From an uncultured beta proteobacterium (lineage in GTDB: Bacteria; Pseudomonadota; Gammaproteobacteria; Burkholderiales; Burkholderiaceae), in the NCBI GenBank assembly GCA_903889595.1, contig CAISYI010000265.1, positions 1 through 64,000 on the forward strand: a DNA stretch of 64,000 nt, written 5' to 3'. Position 1 is the first letter of the stretch. Each line of letters begins with the position of its first letter. Of the stretch, positions 20,868-31,487 are shown piece after piece. A model generated the notes under the pieces. It was not told the DNA's origin and did no database searches. It saw only the letters and a program-made list of their open reading frames with translations. The translations under genes and the position numbers were made by a program.

Positions 20868-21284
20868 ATGAATGAAACCCCAAATGATTTAATTGTTCGA
20901 AAAGGAGAAGTAATTTGTCATTCGCAAGATCTGGAAAATAATCAAGCAAAACGTTTTCAGGTTCGCTGCTCAGACATTAATTCATTTCCTGGCATGAATG
21001 CAGATCCTGAAGACTATTTGCCAGCATTTGTTCTTCGTAAAAATCAGTTGATTGTTGCTTATTTAAATCGTTGCGCACATTTGCCAATGGAAATGGATTG
21101 GAATCCCTCAGAGTTCTTCGATGAAGGCTTTAACCATATTGTTTGCGCAACGCATTATGCAGTATATGAAATTGAGACTGGAAATTGCCTAAGAGGACCT
21201 TGTCCTAAAGGAGCAAAGTTAATTCCTTTAGCAATCAAAACTGTGGCAGAAGAAATTATTTTTTTGGGCAGTAAAAATGATTAA
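20868..21284 (+). CDS. Rieske 2Fe-2S domain protein
   Basis: 'YLNRCAHLPMEMDWNP....IVCATHYAVYEIETGNCLRGPC' (CxH...CxxH). Confidence 0.85.
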   Translation: MNETPNDLIVRKGEVICHSQDLENNQAKRFQVRCSDINSFPGMNADPEDYLPAFVLRKNQLIVAYLNRCAHLPMEMDWNPSEFFDEGFNHIVCATHYAVYEIETGNCLRGPCPKGAKLIPLAIKTVAEEIIFLGSKND

Positions 21285-21306
21285 TCAATCTTTACCCACA
21301 ATAGCT

Positions 21307-21858
21307 TTACTCGGTCTCAGGGACTTGCTCATCGCTATCCAATGCTTTTAGAATTTGAAATATTTCTCTAAAGGCTTTCGGTGGTTTGTTTTCAGCTTTT
21401 TCTTTTCTTGCATTACGAATAAGTGTTCGTAAGTTTTGTAAATCATGTCCTGGATGATCCTGGATCAACTGTGTAAGTCTTGAATCATTTTTAAGTAAAT
21501 CTTCCCGCATTCGCTCAAGATGATGAAACTTAGCAATTTCTACTTTATTGACCCCTTTGATTGCTTCTAAGCGGGCTTCTATGGCAGCAATTTCTGTTTC
21601 ATCTAGAGCTCTCATTAATTTCCCTAAGAAGAGCTTATGGCGTTTAATCGCTCCAAAAGTTCTAATTTTTTCAGTTTCTAGTAGTTTTTCTTTTAGACGT
21701 TCTTCAACTGGTAAGGATTTAATTTGATCACTGCTTAATTCTGAAAGAGTCTTTGCTAAATCTTGCCTTGCCAGCATTTGACGTTTGATTTCTGATTTAC
21801 TAGGACCATCGTATTCATAATCGAATTCGTCCGACATTTCGTTTTGACTATTTTGCAT
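21307..21858 (-). CDS. darP: Ribosome-associated protein YjgA/DarP (DUF615)
   Basis: 'GPSKSEIKRQMLARQDLAKTLSELSSDQI', 'RHKLFLGKLMRALDE', 'FREIFQILKAL'. Confidence 0.92.
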   Translation of the reverse strand: MQNSQNEMSDEFDYEYDGPSKSEIKRQMLARQDLAKTLSELSSDQIKSLPVEERLKEKLLETEKIRTFGAIKRHKLFLGKLMRALDETEIAAIEARLEAIKGVNKVEIAKFHHLERMREDLLKNDSRLTQLIQDHPGHDLQNLRTLIRNARKEKAENKPPKAFREIFQILKALDSDEQVPETE

Positions 21859-21893
21859 CTAAAAGTTCTCTCTTGAAATTCTCTAAATCTTGA

Positions 21894-23381
21894 TCAGGAA
21901 GAGCATGATACGCTAATCTGTGAAGCCCAGTCAGGGGGTAACTTTGCAAATTCAGAAAATTGTGCTTGTTCATCAAACGGATTCTGCAAACACTCATGCA
22001 GTTGATGTACTAAACTAAAGTCTCCATTCTCCGCATTTTCAATGGCTTTTTGAGCAAGATATTGGCGTAGAATATATTTAGGATTGTGTCTTCTCATCTG
22101 TGCTGCAATGTCCTGTGCATTATCGCTCGGGATCATAGCAAGATATTTTTGAAGCCAAAGATCAATTCCTTGGTGATCTAAAAATAAATCTTTAATCACC
22201 GAAATAGTAGCAATTGAGGGCGCATCAACAACATCACATAGGGATCTAAAGAAAAAGGTGTAATCTACTTTGTTTCGGTCTAATAGTAAAACCAATTCCT
22301 CAACTAAAGCGTTTTCTGCTTGCATAAGACCTAGTTTTAAACGCATTTCTTCTTGATAGAAATGCTCGTATTTTTGTGGAAATTGAAACAATAATTCTTT
22401 TAATTGCTCTACTTTTGCATCAATCAATGCTTCATCTTGACCGGGTGCTATCAACGGTAATAATGCTTCCGCTAAACGAACTAAGTTCCAATGAAACACA
22501 TTTGGTTGATTAAGGTAAGAGTATCTACCAGCACTGTCACTATGATTGCAAATATACTTTAAGTCAGTTGCATCGATAAAGCTGAATGGGCCATAGTCAA
22601 GGGTTAGACCGAGGATTGACATATTGTCTGTATTCAATACACCATGACAAAACCCCACAGCTTGCCATTGGGCTACTAGAGCGGCATTTTTTTCAATAAC
22701 TTTTTCGAGTAATGCTAAATAAGGCTCTTCAGAATCTATGAGGTCTGGGTAGTGATTTTTAATCACGAAATCGGCTAGTTGCGCCAACTCTTCATATTGT
22801 TGATTTGAGGCAAAATGCTCAAAATGACCAAAACGAATAAAACTAGGTGCTACCCGAGTTACCACCGCTGCTGTTTCAACTTCTTCCCGAACAATAGGTG
22901 CACTGGAGTGTGTCAGTGCGAGTGCTCGCGTAGTTGGAATACCGAGGCCTGCCATTGCTTCTGAACATAAAAACTCTCGGATAGAAGATCTTAAAACAGC
23001 TCGACCATCACCCATCCTTGAATAGGGAGTTTTACCAGCGCCTTTGAGCTGAATTTCAAAAGATTCTTCACCATTTTGAACGGTACCAAGATGAATCGCA
23101 CGGCCATCACCTAATTGTCCAGCCCAAACTCCAAATTGATGACCAGAATAAATCGTTGAGTAAGCTTGTTGATTTTCTAAAGAAGCATTACCTGTAAGAA
23201 CCTCTAAATTATGTTGATCCAACTCCCAACCAGCTGAAAGGCCAATATTTTTAGCAACATCTTGAGAAGCCGCTCCCCAAAAGGAGTCTGGTAAAGGAGT
23301 AGGCTTTAAAGTCGTAAAGAAGGCATTACCTAACTTTAAAAAGCCTTCTTGCCAAAGGAGTGAGTCAATAGATTTAGACAT
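21894..23381 (-). CDS. selO: Protein adenylyltransferase SelO (YdiU/UPF0061)
   Basis: '[22 protein letters not shown]', '[35 protein letters not shown]'-type motif, '[28 protein letters not shown]'. Confidence 0.95.
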   Translation of the reverse strand: [495 protein letters not shown]

Positions 23382-23384
23382 GCG

Positions 23385-24395
23385 TTATTCAACTTTTCCA
23401 ATTTTTTTAACTATCTCAGACATTTTCTTGGCGTCTGTATCCCAATATTTCTGGAACTCAGGTGCATCGAGATACTGAATAGGAGAACCAGCTCCCTCTA
23501 AAATCATTTTGACTTTTTCATCATTGACTGCAGCTTTCGCCGCTAGTCGAAGTTTTTCAACGATGGGAGCTGGAGTATCTTTAGGGACAAATAAACCGGA
23601 CCATTGTGCAAATTCAATCTTTTCACCCAGCTCTTTTAAACTTGGGACATCCGGCATGCTAGCTAGACGACCATCTCCCCAATGTGCTAGTGCTCTAACT
23701 TTGCCTGCTTTAATTTGTTGAACAATTGAAGCAGGACCCGTGGCAATAGCGTCTACTTGACCACCCAATAAGGCCACGATTGCAGGACCTGCACCTGTAT
23801 AAGGAATATGCGCCATGTCAAATTGATCGTTTAACTTAATCATTTCCATTGGAATATGCATCGTCCCATAGTTTCCAGAGGATCCAAAATTATATTTACC
23901 GGGATTTTTTTTCATACCCGCCACAAATTCTGAATAGTTTTTCCACGGGCTATCAGCTTTTACTACCAGAACAGTTGGATCTGCCGTAAACCTAGCAATG
24001 GGCGCAAATTGATTCGTACGATATGAAATTTCTTTACCTAAAATTTTGTCAGCTTCTGGAATAATTGAAATTGAAGAAAGTGTCATTAAGATTGTGTAAC
24101 CATCTGGCTTTGCTTTTGATACTGCAGCCATACCAACTCCACCGCCAGCGCCGGCTTTATTTTCAATAATTACAGGTTCACCAAGTTGACGACTCAAAGC
24201 CTCGGCAATAGGCCTACCAACAGTATCAGCGACTCCGCCAGGAGGAAAAGGTACAATCATGGTGATAGGGCGACTTGGCCACTTATCTTGGGCTTGAACA
24301 TTTCCTGAATGGAGGGACGATAAGGAAAGTACTAAGCCTAAAATTGCTAGTTTGAAAAAAACTAAACCTTGTTTGTTGATTAAATGTGTTGTCAT
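23385..24395 (-). CDS. Bug/TctC-family substrate-binding protein
   Basis: 'KWPSRPITMIVPFPPGGVADTVGRPIAEALSRQLGEPVIIENKAGAGGGVGMAAVSKAKPDGYT'. Confidence 0.93.
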   Translation of the reverse strand: MTTHLINKQGLVFFKLAILGLVLSLSSLHSGNVQAQDKWPSRPITMIVPFPPGGVADTVGRPIAEALSRQLGEPVIIENKAGAGGGVGMAAVSKAKPDGYTILMTLSSISIIPEADKILGKEISYRTNQFAPIARFTADPTVLVVKADSPWKNYSEFVAGMKKNPGKYNFGSSGNYGTMHIPMEMIKLNDQFDMAHIPYTGAGPAIVALLGGQVDAIATGPASIVQQIKAGKVRALAHWGDGRLASMPDVPSLKELGEKIEFAQWSGLFVPKDTPAPIVEKLRLAAKAAVNDEKVKMILEGAGSPIQYLDAPEFQKYWDTDAKKMSEIVKKIGKVE

Positions 24396-24496
24396 AAATA
24401 GTCTCCCTTTTAAATTAACTCTTGCGGTACTTCTATTGTAATTCTTTCGAATAATTTAAGAAGTTCCTGTGGGGCTGTGAAGAGGTTTTAGAAAAA

Positions 24497-25321
24497 ATGT
24501 ATATTCCAAAAGTTTTATCGATTGCTGGATCAGATAGTGGTGGCGGAGCTGGAATTCAAGCGGATTTAAAAACTGCTACCTCTCTTGGTTGTTTTGGGAT
24601 GACTGTAATTACTGCAGTCACTGCTCAAAATACCTTAGGTGTCGATCAAATATCCCAACTATCAGAATCGATGATCGCGGCACAATTTAATGCGATTGTG
24701 CAGGATTTTCAGGTTGATGCTGTAAAAATTGGCATGATAGGTAGTAGCAACACTGTTCAATTGTTAAGTAAATTATTGGGTGTTAATAGAGAAAATATCG
24801 TATTCGATCCTGTTATGGTGGCTACTTCTGGCGCAATATTGGCCGAGGATCAAATTCAACATTCCATGGCAAATTTATTATTTCCTATTAGTAGATTAAT
24901 TACACCTAATTTAAATGAGGCACAAACATTTTTAAATTCAGGCCCTATAGAGTCTAGTCAGATGATTGATGCAGCGAATGAGCTTTTAAAACTAGGTGCG
25001 AATGCTGTTTTACTAAAAGGAGGACATTTATCGCAGGATCAATTAAAAGATGTCCTTGTGGAAAAAAATGGCCAACATATCGAAGTTACTGAGTTTCATC
25101 ATCCAAGGATCCTCACAAAAAATACCCATGGCACCGGTTGTACTTTATCGAGTGCAATTGCTTGTGGTTTAGCTCAAAAGCTCTCATTAAAAATAGCGGT
25201 TAACAAGGGAATTGACTATACTCAAGGTGCTATCTTAGCGGCTAGCCATATTCCTGAAAAGCAATTAGGCAATGGGCACGGCGCTTTGTGGCATGCTTTT
25301 CAACAGTTCCCGATTAATTAA
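24497..25321 (+). CDS. thiD: Bifunctional hydroxymethylpyrimidine kinase/phosphomethylpyrimidine kinase
   Basis: 'SIAGSDSGGGAGIQADLKTATSLGCFGMTVITAVTAQNT', 'VKIGMIGS', 'THGTGCTLSSAIACGLA'. Confidence 0.95.
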   Translation: MYIPKVLSIAGSDSGGGAGIQADLKTATSLGCFGMTVITAVTAQNTLGVDQISQLSESMIAAQFNAIVQDFQVDAVKIGMIGSSNTVQLLSKLLGVNRENIVFDPVMVATSGAILAEDQIQHSMANLLFPISRLITPNLNEAQTFLNSGPIESSQMIDAANELLKLGANAVLLKGGHLSQDQLKDVLVEKNGQHIEVTEFHHPRILTKNTHGTGCTLSSAIACGLAQKLSLKIAVNKGIDYTQGAILAASHIPEKQLGNGHGALWHAFQQFPIN

Positions 25322-25325
25322 TCAT

Positions 25326-26252
25326 CTAGTTGAATTTTAGAATTCTTGCTTGTAGTTGGTCAATCGCAAGCTGATAATCAGGCGCATTAATGACTGACCT
25401 TACCATCGCCACGGAACCGACTTGACAACTTAATACAGCTTCAAGATTAGTTTCATCAACACCCCCGATACCGACTAAAGGATAGGACTGTAATAGCTTG
25501 GTGTAGAAGGCTAAGCGAGCTAATCCCTGAGGTGCAGTCGGCATTACTTTTAATGTGGTTGGGAAAATAGCTCCAAGAGCAATATAGCTTGGTGATATTT
25601 GATCTGCTCGTTGCATTTCAGCTACCCCATGGGTGCTGATGCCCAAACGTAGTTGATTGGATTTTATTAAATCAAAGTCAGCTGTGTCGATGTCCTCTTG
25701 ACCTAAATGAACCCCATAGGCTCCGTACTCAATGGCCAGCTGCCAAAAATCGTTAATAAAAAGCTGGCAAGAAAATTGCTGAGAAATTTGAATAGCTTTT
25801 TTTACTTCTTGCCTAATTGCTTCTTTGTCCTCGGATTTAAAGCGTAATTGCACTGTTTTAACTCCAGCAATTAAGAGCTTTTCAATCCAATCTGCATTAG
25901 GAGCAACTACATAAAGCCCTAAATTTTTAGGACAGCTAGGGAATGAAGTGTTTGGATTAAATCCTTGAATATTAAATAATTTAGGATCATTAGGCCAATT
26001 TAATGGATTAAATTGCTCGATGGACGGATTATCATTTTGCCAAGCTTTTGCAATAGCCTCTGCATCAATTTCAATAAAGCCAAGTTCATAGCAAGCTTCT
26101 TTAACTAGTTGATAAACAAGATTTGAGTCTGAAAAATTTAACTGAGTGAAATGATCTCGCTGCTCAATATTTAGAGGTCGATAAAGATCAATCAATTTTT
26201 CTTGAAGTGATTGATATTGGGTGGGGAGTTGTGACGTTAACTTTGATGCCAA
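25326..26252 (-). CDS. thiE: Thiamine phosphate synthase with ~110-aa N-terminal extension
   Basis: C-terminal TPS domain 'VKTVQLRFK', 'FINDFWQLAIEYGAYGVHLGQEDI', 'YIALGAIFPTTLK', 'PLVGIGGVD'; overlaps thiG. Confidence 0.92.
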   Translation of the reverse strand: MASKLTSQLPTQYQSLQEKLIDLYRPLNIEQRDHFTQLNFSDSNLVYQLVKEACYELGFIEIDAEAIAKAWQNDNPSIEQFNPLNWPNDPKLFNIQGFNPNTSFPSCPKNLGLYVVAPNADWIEKLLIAGVKTVQLRFKSEDKEAIRQEVKKAIQISQQFSCQLFINDFWQLAIEYGAYGVHLGQEDIDTADFDLIKSNQLRLGISTHGVAEMQRADQISPSYIALGAIFPTTLKVMPTAPQGLARLAFYTKLLQSYPLVGIGGVDETNLEAVLSCQVGSVAMVRSVINAPDYQLAIDQLQARILKFN

Positions 26253-27037
26253 AATGGAATTCCTAAATTAGGCGTACTCGCTTGTGCTTGTTCATGTTCT
26301 GGCATCGCACCCGCTAAAAAAGCATCTCTGCCTGCTTTAACGGCACCGGCAAAGGCATTTGCCATTTTGACAGGATCGTGAGCAAGAGCCACTGCGGTAT
26401 TGAGAAGTACACCGTCGTATCCCCACTCTAGAACTGTTGTCGCATGCGAAGGTAATCCAAGGCCAGCGTCAACAATCATAGGAACTGAAATTCTTTCTCT
26501 TAGAAGCTTTAAGGCGTAAGGATTGATAGGGCCTTTACCAGTTCCTATTGGCGCCGCCCACGGCATGATTGCTTGGCAACCAACATCAACAAGACCTTGA
26601 CAGAGCATTAAGTCATCTGTGCAATAAGGTAAAACTTTAAAGCCGTCTTTGATGAGTCGTTCTGCAGTAGAAACTAAGTGTAATGTATCAGGTTGAAGTG
26701 TGTAATCATCACCAATCAGCTCTAACTTGATCCAGTCGGTTTCAAAAACTTCTCTAGCCATGTGCGCGACTTGAATCACTTCTTCAGGACGATGACAGCC
26801 TGCAGTATTAGGTAATATTGGAACATTGAGTTTTTTTAAGATATCCCAAAAACCACTGGAAATTTGATCTGGGTTTGCGCCTTGTCTTCTTAAAGAAGCA
26901 GTTACCATTGCCGGCTTACTTTCTTGAATACAGCTCTCTAAAATACTGGGAGAAGGATACCTAGAGGTTCCAAGTAGTAATCTAGATGGAAATTGTTGCC
27001 CATATAATTCTAAAAAATCATCATGATTATGATTCAT
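26237..27037 (-). CDS. thiG: Thiazole synthase
   Basis: 'LPNTAGCHRPEEVIQVAHMAREVFETDWIKLELIGDDYTLQPD', 'MPWAAPIGTGKGPINPYALKLLRERI', 'VDAGLGLPSHAT'. Confidence 0.97.
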   Translation of the reverse strand: MNHNHDDFLELYGQQFPSRLLLGTSRYPSPSILESCIQESKPAMVTASLRRQGANPDQISSGFWDILKKLNVPILPNTAGCHRPEEVIQVAHMAREVFETDWIKLELIGDDYTLQPDTLHLVSTAERLIKDGFKVLPYCTDDLMLCQGLVDVGCQAIMPWAAPIGTGKGPINPYALKLLRERISVPMIVDAGLGLPSHATTVLEWGYDGVLLNTAVALAHDPVKMANAFAGAVKAGRDAFLAGAMPEHEQAQASTPNLGIPFWHQS

Positions 27038-27040
27038 CTT

Positions 27041-27235
27041 TTACCCCCCAGTAACTGGCGAAATGACTTCAATTTTGTCACCGTCTTGCACTGGTGTTTC
27101 ACCATAGGCACTTTTAGGAATAAAGGTACCATTTTTAGCGATACCGAAAGGTGGCTTCGGAGTAATTTCAGAAATCAACTCTTGGAGATGTTTTGCTGAA
27201 GTCTGAAAAGGTTCAAGATTAATGATGACATGCAT
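27041..27235 (-). CDS. thiS: Sulfur carrier protein ThiS
   Basis: Ends in GG ('EVISPVTGG'); start MHVIINLEPF at 27235 more likely than the ORF-track start at 27253. Confidence 0.92.
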   Translation of the reverse strand: MHVIINLEPFQTSAKHLQELISEITPKPPFGIAKNGTFIPKSAYGETPVQDGDKIEVISPVTGG

Positions 27236-28307
27236 GAGGAAGGGCCGATTCAATAGAAAATTGTTGTGCTAGCTTGGACTGGTTTTTGAAGATCATCTCC
27301 ATCGTAGCATCCACGATTGCTGGAGATATCATAAAACCATGACGATATAAGCCATTGATGCTAAAAATACGTTCATTAATTTTTGCAATGATAGGAGCGT
27401 TATTAGGTAAGCTTGGGCGGCATTGGGCATTCATTTCTAAAATACGTCCCTCTGCAAAGCCACTGTGAAGTGAGTATGCAGCACTCAGAAGTTCAAGAGC
27501 AGAACGAACACTCACTTCAGAATTATCTTCAGATTCGATTTCAGTAGCCCCGATTACGAAAATTTGTTTATCTTTGGGGGCGATATAAATTGGGTAGCGG
27601 GGGTGCAATAAGCGAATAGGGCGCTTGAGATTTACCTCTGGAGCAAAAACCCGTATTACTTCACCTCTAACGCCACGAAGATTATTTAAAGATTTTTTTG
27701 CCCCCAAACCACGACAATCAATTAATTTGAAGTAACTTATGTCCCTAAAGTCATTAATTTCCTTAGGGCTTTCCCAATAAAATTGAACACCAAGACTGAC
27801 TGCATCCTCGAGTAAAGCATCCAGTAGTTCTCGGTTATCAAGTTGACCCTCATTTGGCAAATACAAAGCTTCACGAAAACGATGATCAATTTCACCCTCT
27901 ATTTGCTTGAGTTTTTCTCGATTTAATTTTTCATAAAGAAATTCACTTGGGTAAGATGATTGCGTTTTTGTGAGTTGAGACTGAAAGTGTTTGCCAAGAG
28001 ATTGATCCTGGCTATGCCAAACAATCAAGCTACCATTTTGTTGAAAAAAGACAGGCTTAGACAAGGTCCTAATCATCTCTGGCCATCTTTTTAAACTGTA
28101 AATACCCATCTTAATAATGTTGTTTTCAGTAGCTACGGATTCAGCTAGGGGAGCTAACATTGCTGCCGCAGTATAAGCAGCTGACCCTTTAACCTTTGAT
28201 GTGCCTTGATCATATACAGTGACTTGATAGCCTTCTTTGGCACAAGAAAGGGCTAAAAGTCTACCAATTAGCCCTGCACCGATAATGATGATAGGTTCTT
28301 TAGACAC
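27219..28307 (-). CDS. thiO: Glycine oxidase ThiO (FAD-dependent)
   Basis: 'IIIIGAGLIGRLLALSCAKEGYQVTVYDQG', 'NGLYRHGFMISPAIVDATMEMIF'; between thiC and thiS. Confidence 0.92.
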   Translation of the reverse strand: MSKEPIIIIGAGLIGRLLALSCAKEGYQVTVYDQGTSKVKGSAAYTAAAMLAPLAESVATENNIIKMGIYSLKRWPEMIRTLSKPVFFQQNGSLIVWHSQDQSLGKHFQSQLTKTQSSYPSEFLYEKLNREKLKQIEGEIDHRFREALYLPNEGQLDNRELLDALLEDAVSLGVQFYWESPKEINDFRDISYFKLIDCRGLGAKKSLNNLRGVRGEVIRVFAPEVNLKRPIRLLHPRYPIYIAPKDKQIFVIGATEIESEDNSEVSVRSALELLSAAYSLHSGFAEGRILEMNAQCRPSLPNNAPIIAKINERIFSINGLYRHGFMISPAIVDATMEMIFKNQSKLAQQFSIESALPHACHH

Positions 28308-28345
28308 TAGGATGCAATGAAGTGAAAGGAATAAGTAGCAAAAAG

Positions 28346-30238
<1,893 letters not shown>

Positions 30239-30287
30239 TCATCTCCGTTGAGGTCAGTTAGGAATGAACAGCGACACTAATACAGAA

Positions 30288-30368
30288 AACTCCCCACGCA
30301 AGCATTACCAAGATCGGGTTAAGGGTATCTCTCAGCCAATCGAGTTATTCGATAGCACCCCTGTTTCA
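30288..30368 (-). promoter_or_regulatory. TPP (thiamin pyrophosphate) riboswitch
   Basis: Reverse complement 'aggggtgct...ggctgagagataccctTaacccgatcttggtaatgcttgcgtgggga' matches the THI-box consensus, upstream of thiC. Confidence 0.96.
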
Positions 30369-30427
30369 TTCAACTTCTAATTTAACATAATTACTTAAAG
30401 AAAGCGTAAATTGTTAATAAAGAGAAA

Positions 30428-31459
30428 TTATTTAACAGGCGGGGTTGATCGGTATTTTCCTTGCATTTCATACATCCACCCCGGATACTCCACGGGCAAG
30501 GCACTCACCTCATTGAGAAGAGTTAACTCCTCTGAGCTTAAAGTTAATTCTGATGCAAGTAAGTTGTCATTTAACTGATCAAGCCGCTTTGCCCCAATAA
30601 TGACGCTTGTTACTTCTTGTTTAGACAGTAACCAAGCGAGCGCTACGCGAGCTACTGAAACACCATGATTTTTAGCAATCGGTTCCATTGCATCAATGCA
30701 AGCATAAGCACGTTCGCGTTGAATAGGAGGAAAATCAAAATCATTTCTTCTAGCATCAGCGGGGAGGGGGCTATTATTCTTAAATTTCCCAGATAAAAAA
30801 CCGCCAGCTAAAGGACTCCATACCATCAATCCTAATTTTTGATCATTTAACAATGGAAATATTTCACGCTCAATATCACGGCCAGCAATTGTGTAATAAG
30901 ACTGGGAGCTAATAACTTCTGTAAAGTTTTTTTCTCTTGAAATGGACAGGGCTTTCATCATATGCCAAGCTGACATATTGCAAAGTCCAATGTAGCGAAT
31001 TTTCCCTATCTTCACCAAATCATGCAAAGCACTAAGAGATTCTTCAAAGGGTGTCAGAGGGTCAAAGCCATGTAATTGATATAGGTCAATATGGTCGAGT
31101 TGAAGTCTCTTTAATGAGGCATCTACTTCGTTGAAAATGTGGTGGCGAGAATGACCGCGACCATTAGGAGTCTCGTTCATGGGACCAGTTGATTTGGTTG
31201 CGACAATTAATTGATCGCGCGGAATTCCTGTATCTTTAATCGCTTGACCCAATAAACTCTCGGATTCCCCAAATGAGTAGACATTTGCTGTATCAATAAA
31301 ATTTACGCCTTGATCAAACGCAGTCTTGACAAGTTGGTTCACTTCAGCCTGACCTAAACCACCCATTACTGACCAAAAACCTTGTTTACCAAAAGTCATC
31401 GTTCCTAGGCAAATTTCGGAAACATATAGGCCAGTAGGGCCGAGTAGTCTGTATCGCAT
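30428..31459 (-). CDS. Aldo/keto reductase
   Basis: 'YRLLGPTGLYVSEICLGTMTFG', 'DTANVYSFGESESLLGQAI', 'DLYQLHGFDPLTPFEESLSALHDLVKIGKIRYIGLCN'. Confidence 0.93.
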   Translation of the reverse strand: MRYRLLGPTGLYVSEICLGTMTFGKQGFWSVMGGLGQAEVNQLVKTAFDQGVNFIDTANVYSFGESESLLGQAIKDTGIPRDQLIVATKSTGPMNETPNGRGHSRHHIFNEVDASLKRLQLDHIDLYQLHGFDPLTPFEESLSALHDLVKIGKIRYIGLCNMSAWHMMKALSISREKNFTEVISSQSYYTIAGRDIEREIFPLLNDQKLGLMVWSPLAGGFLSGKFKNNSPLPADARRNDFDFPPIQRERAYACIDAMEPIAKNHGVSVARVALAWLLSKQEVTSVIIGAKRLDQLNDNLLASELTLSSEELTLLNEVSALPVEYPGWMYEMQGKYRSTPPVK

Positions 31460-31487
31460 TAAAAAACTCCTGTTTTGAATGTTTTTA

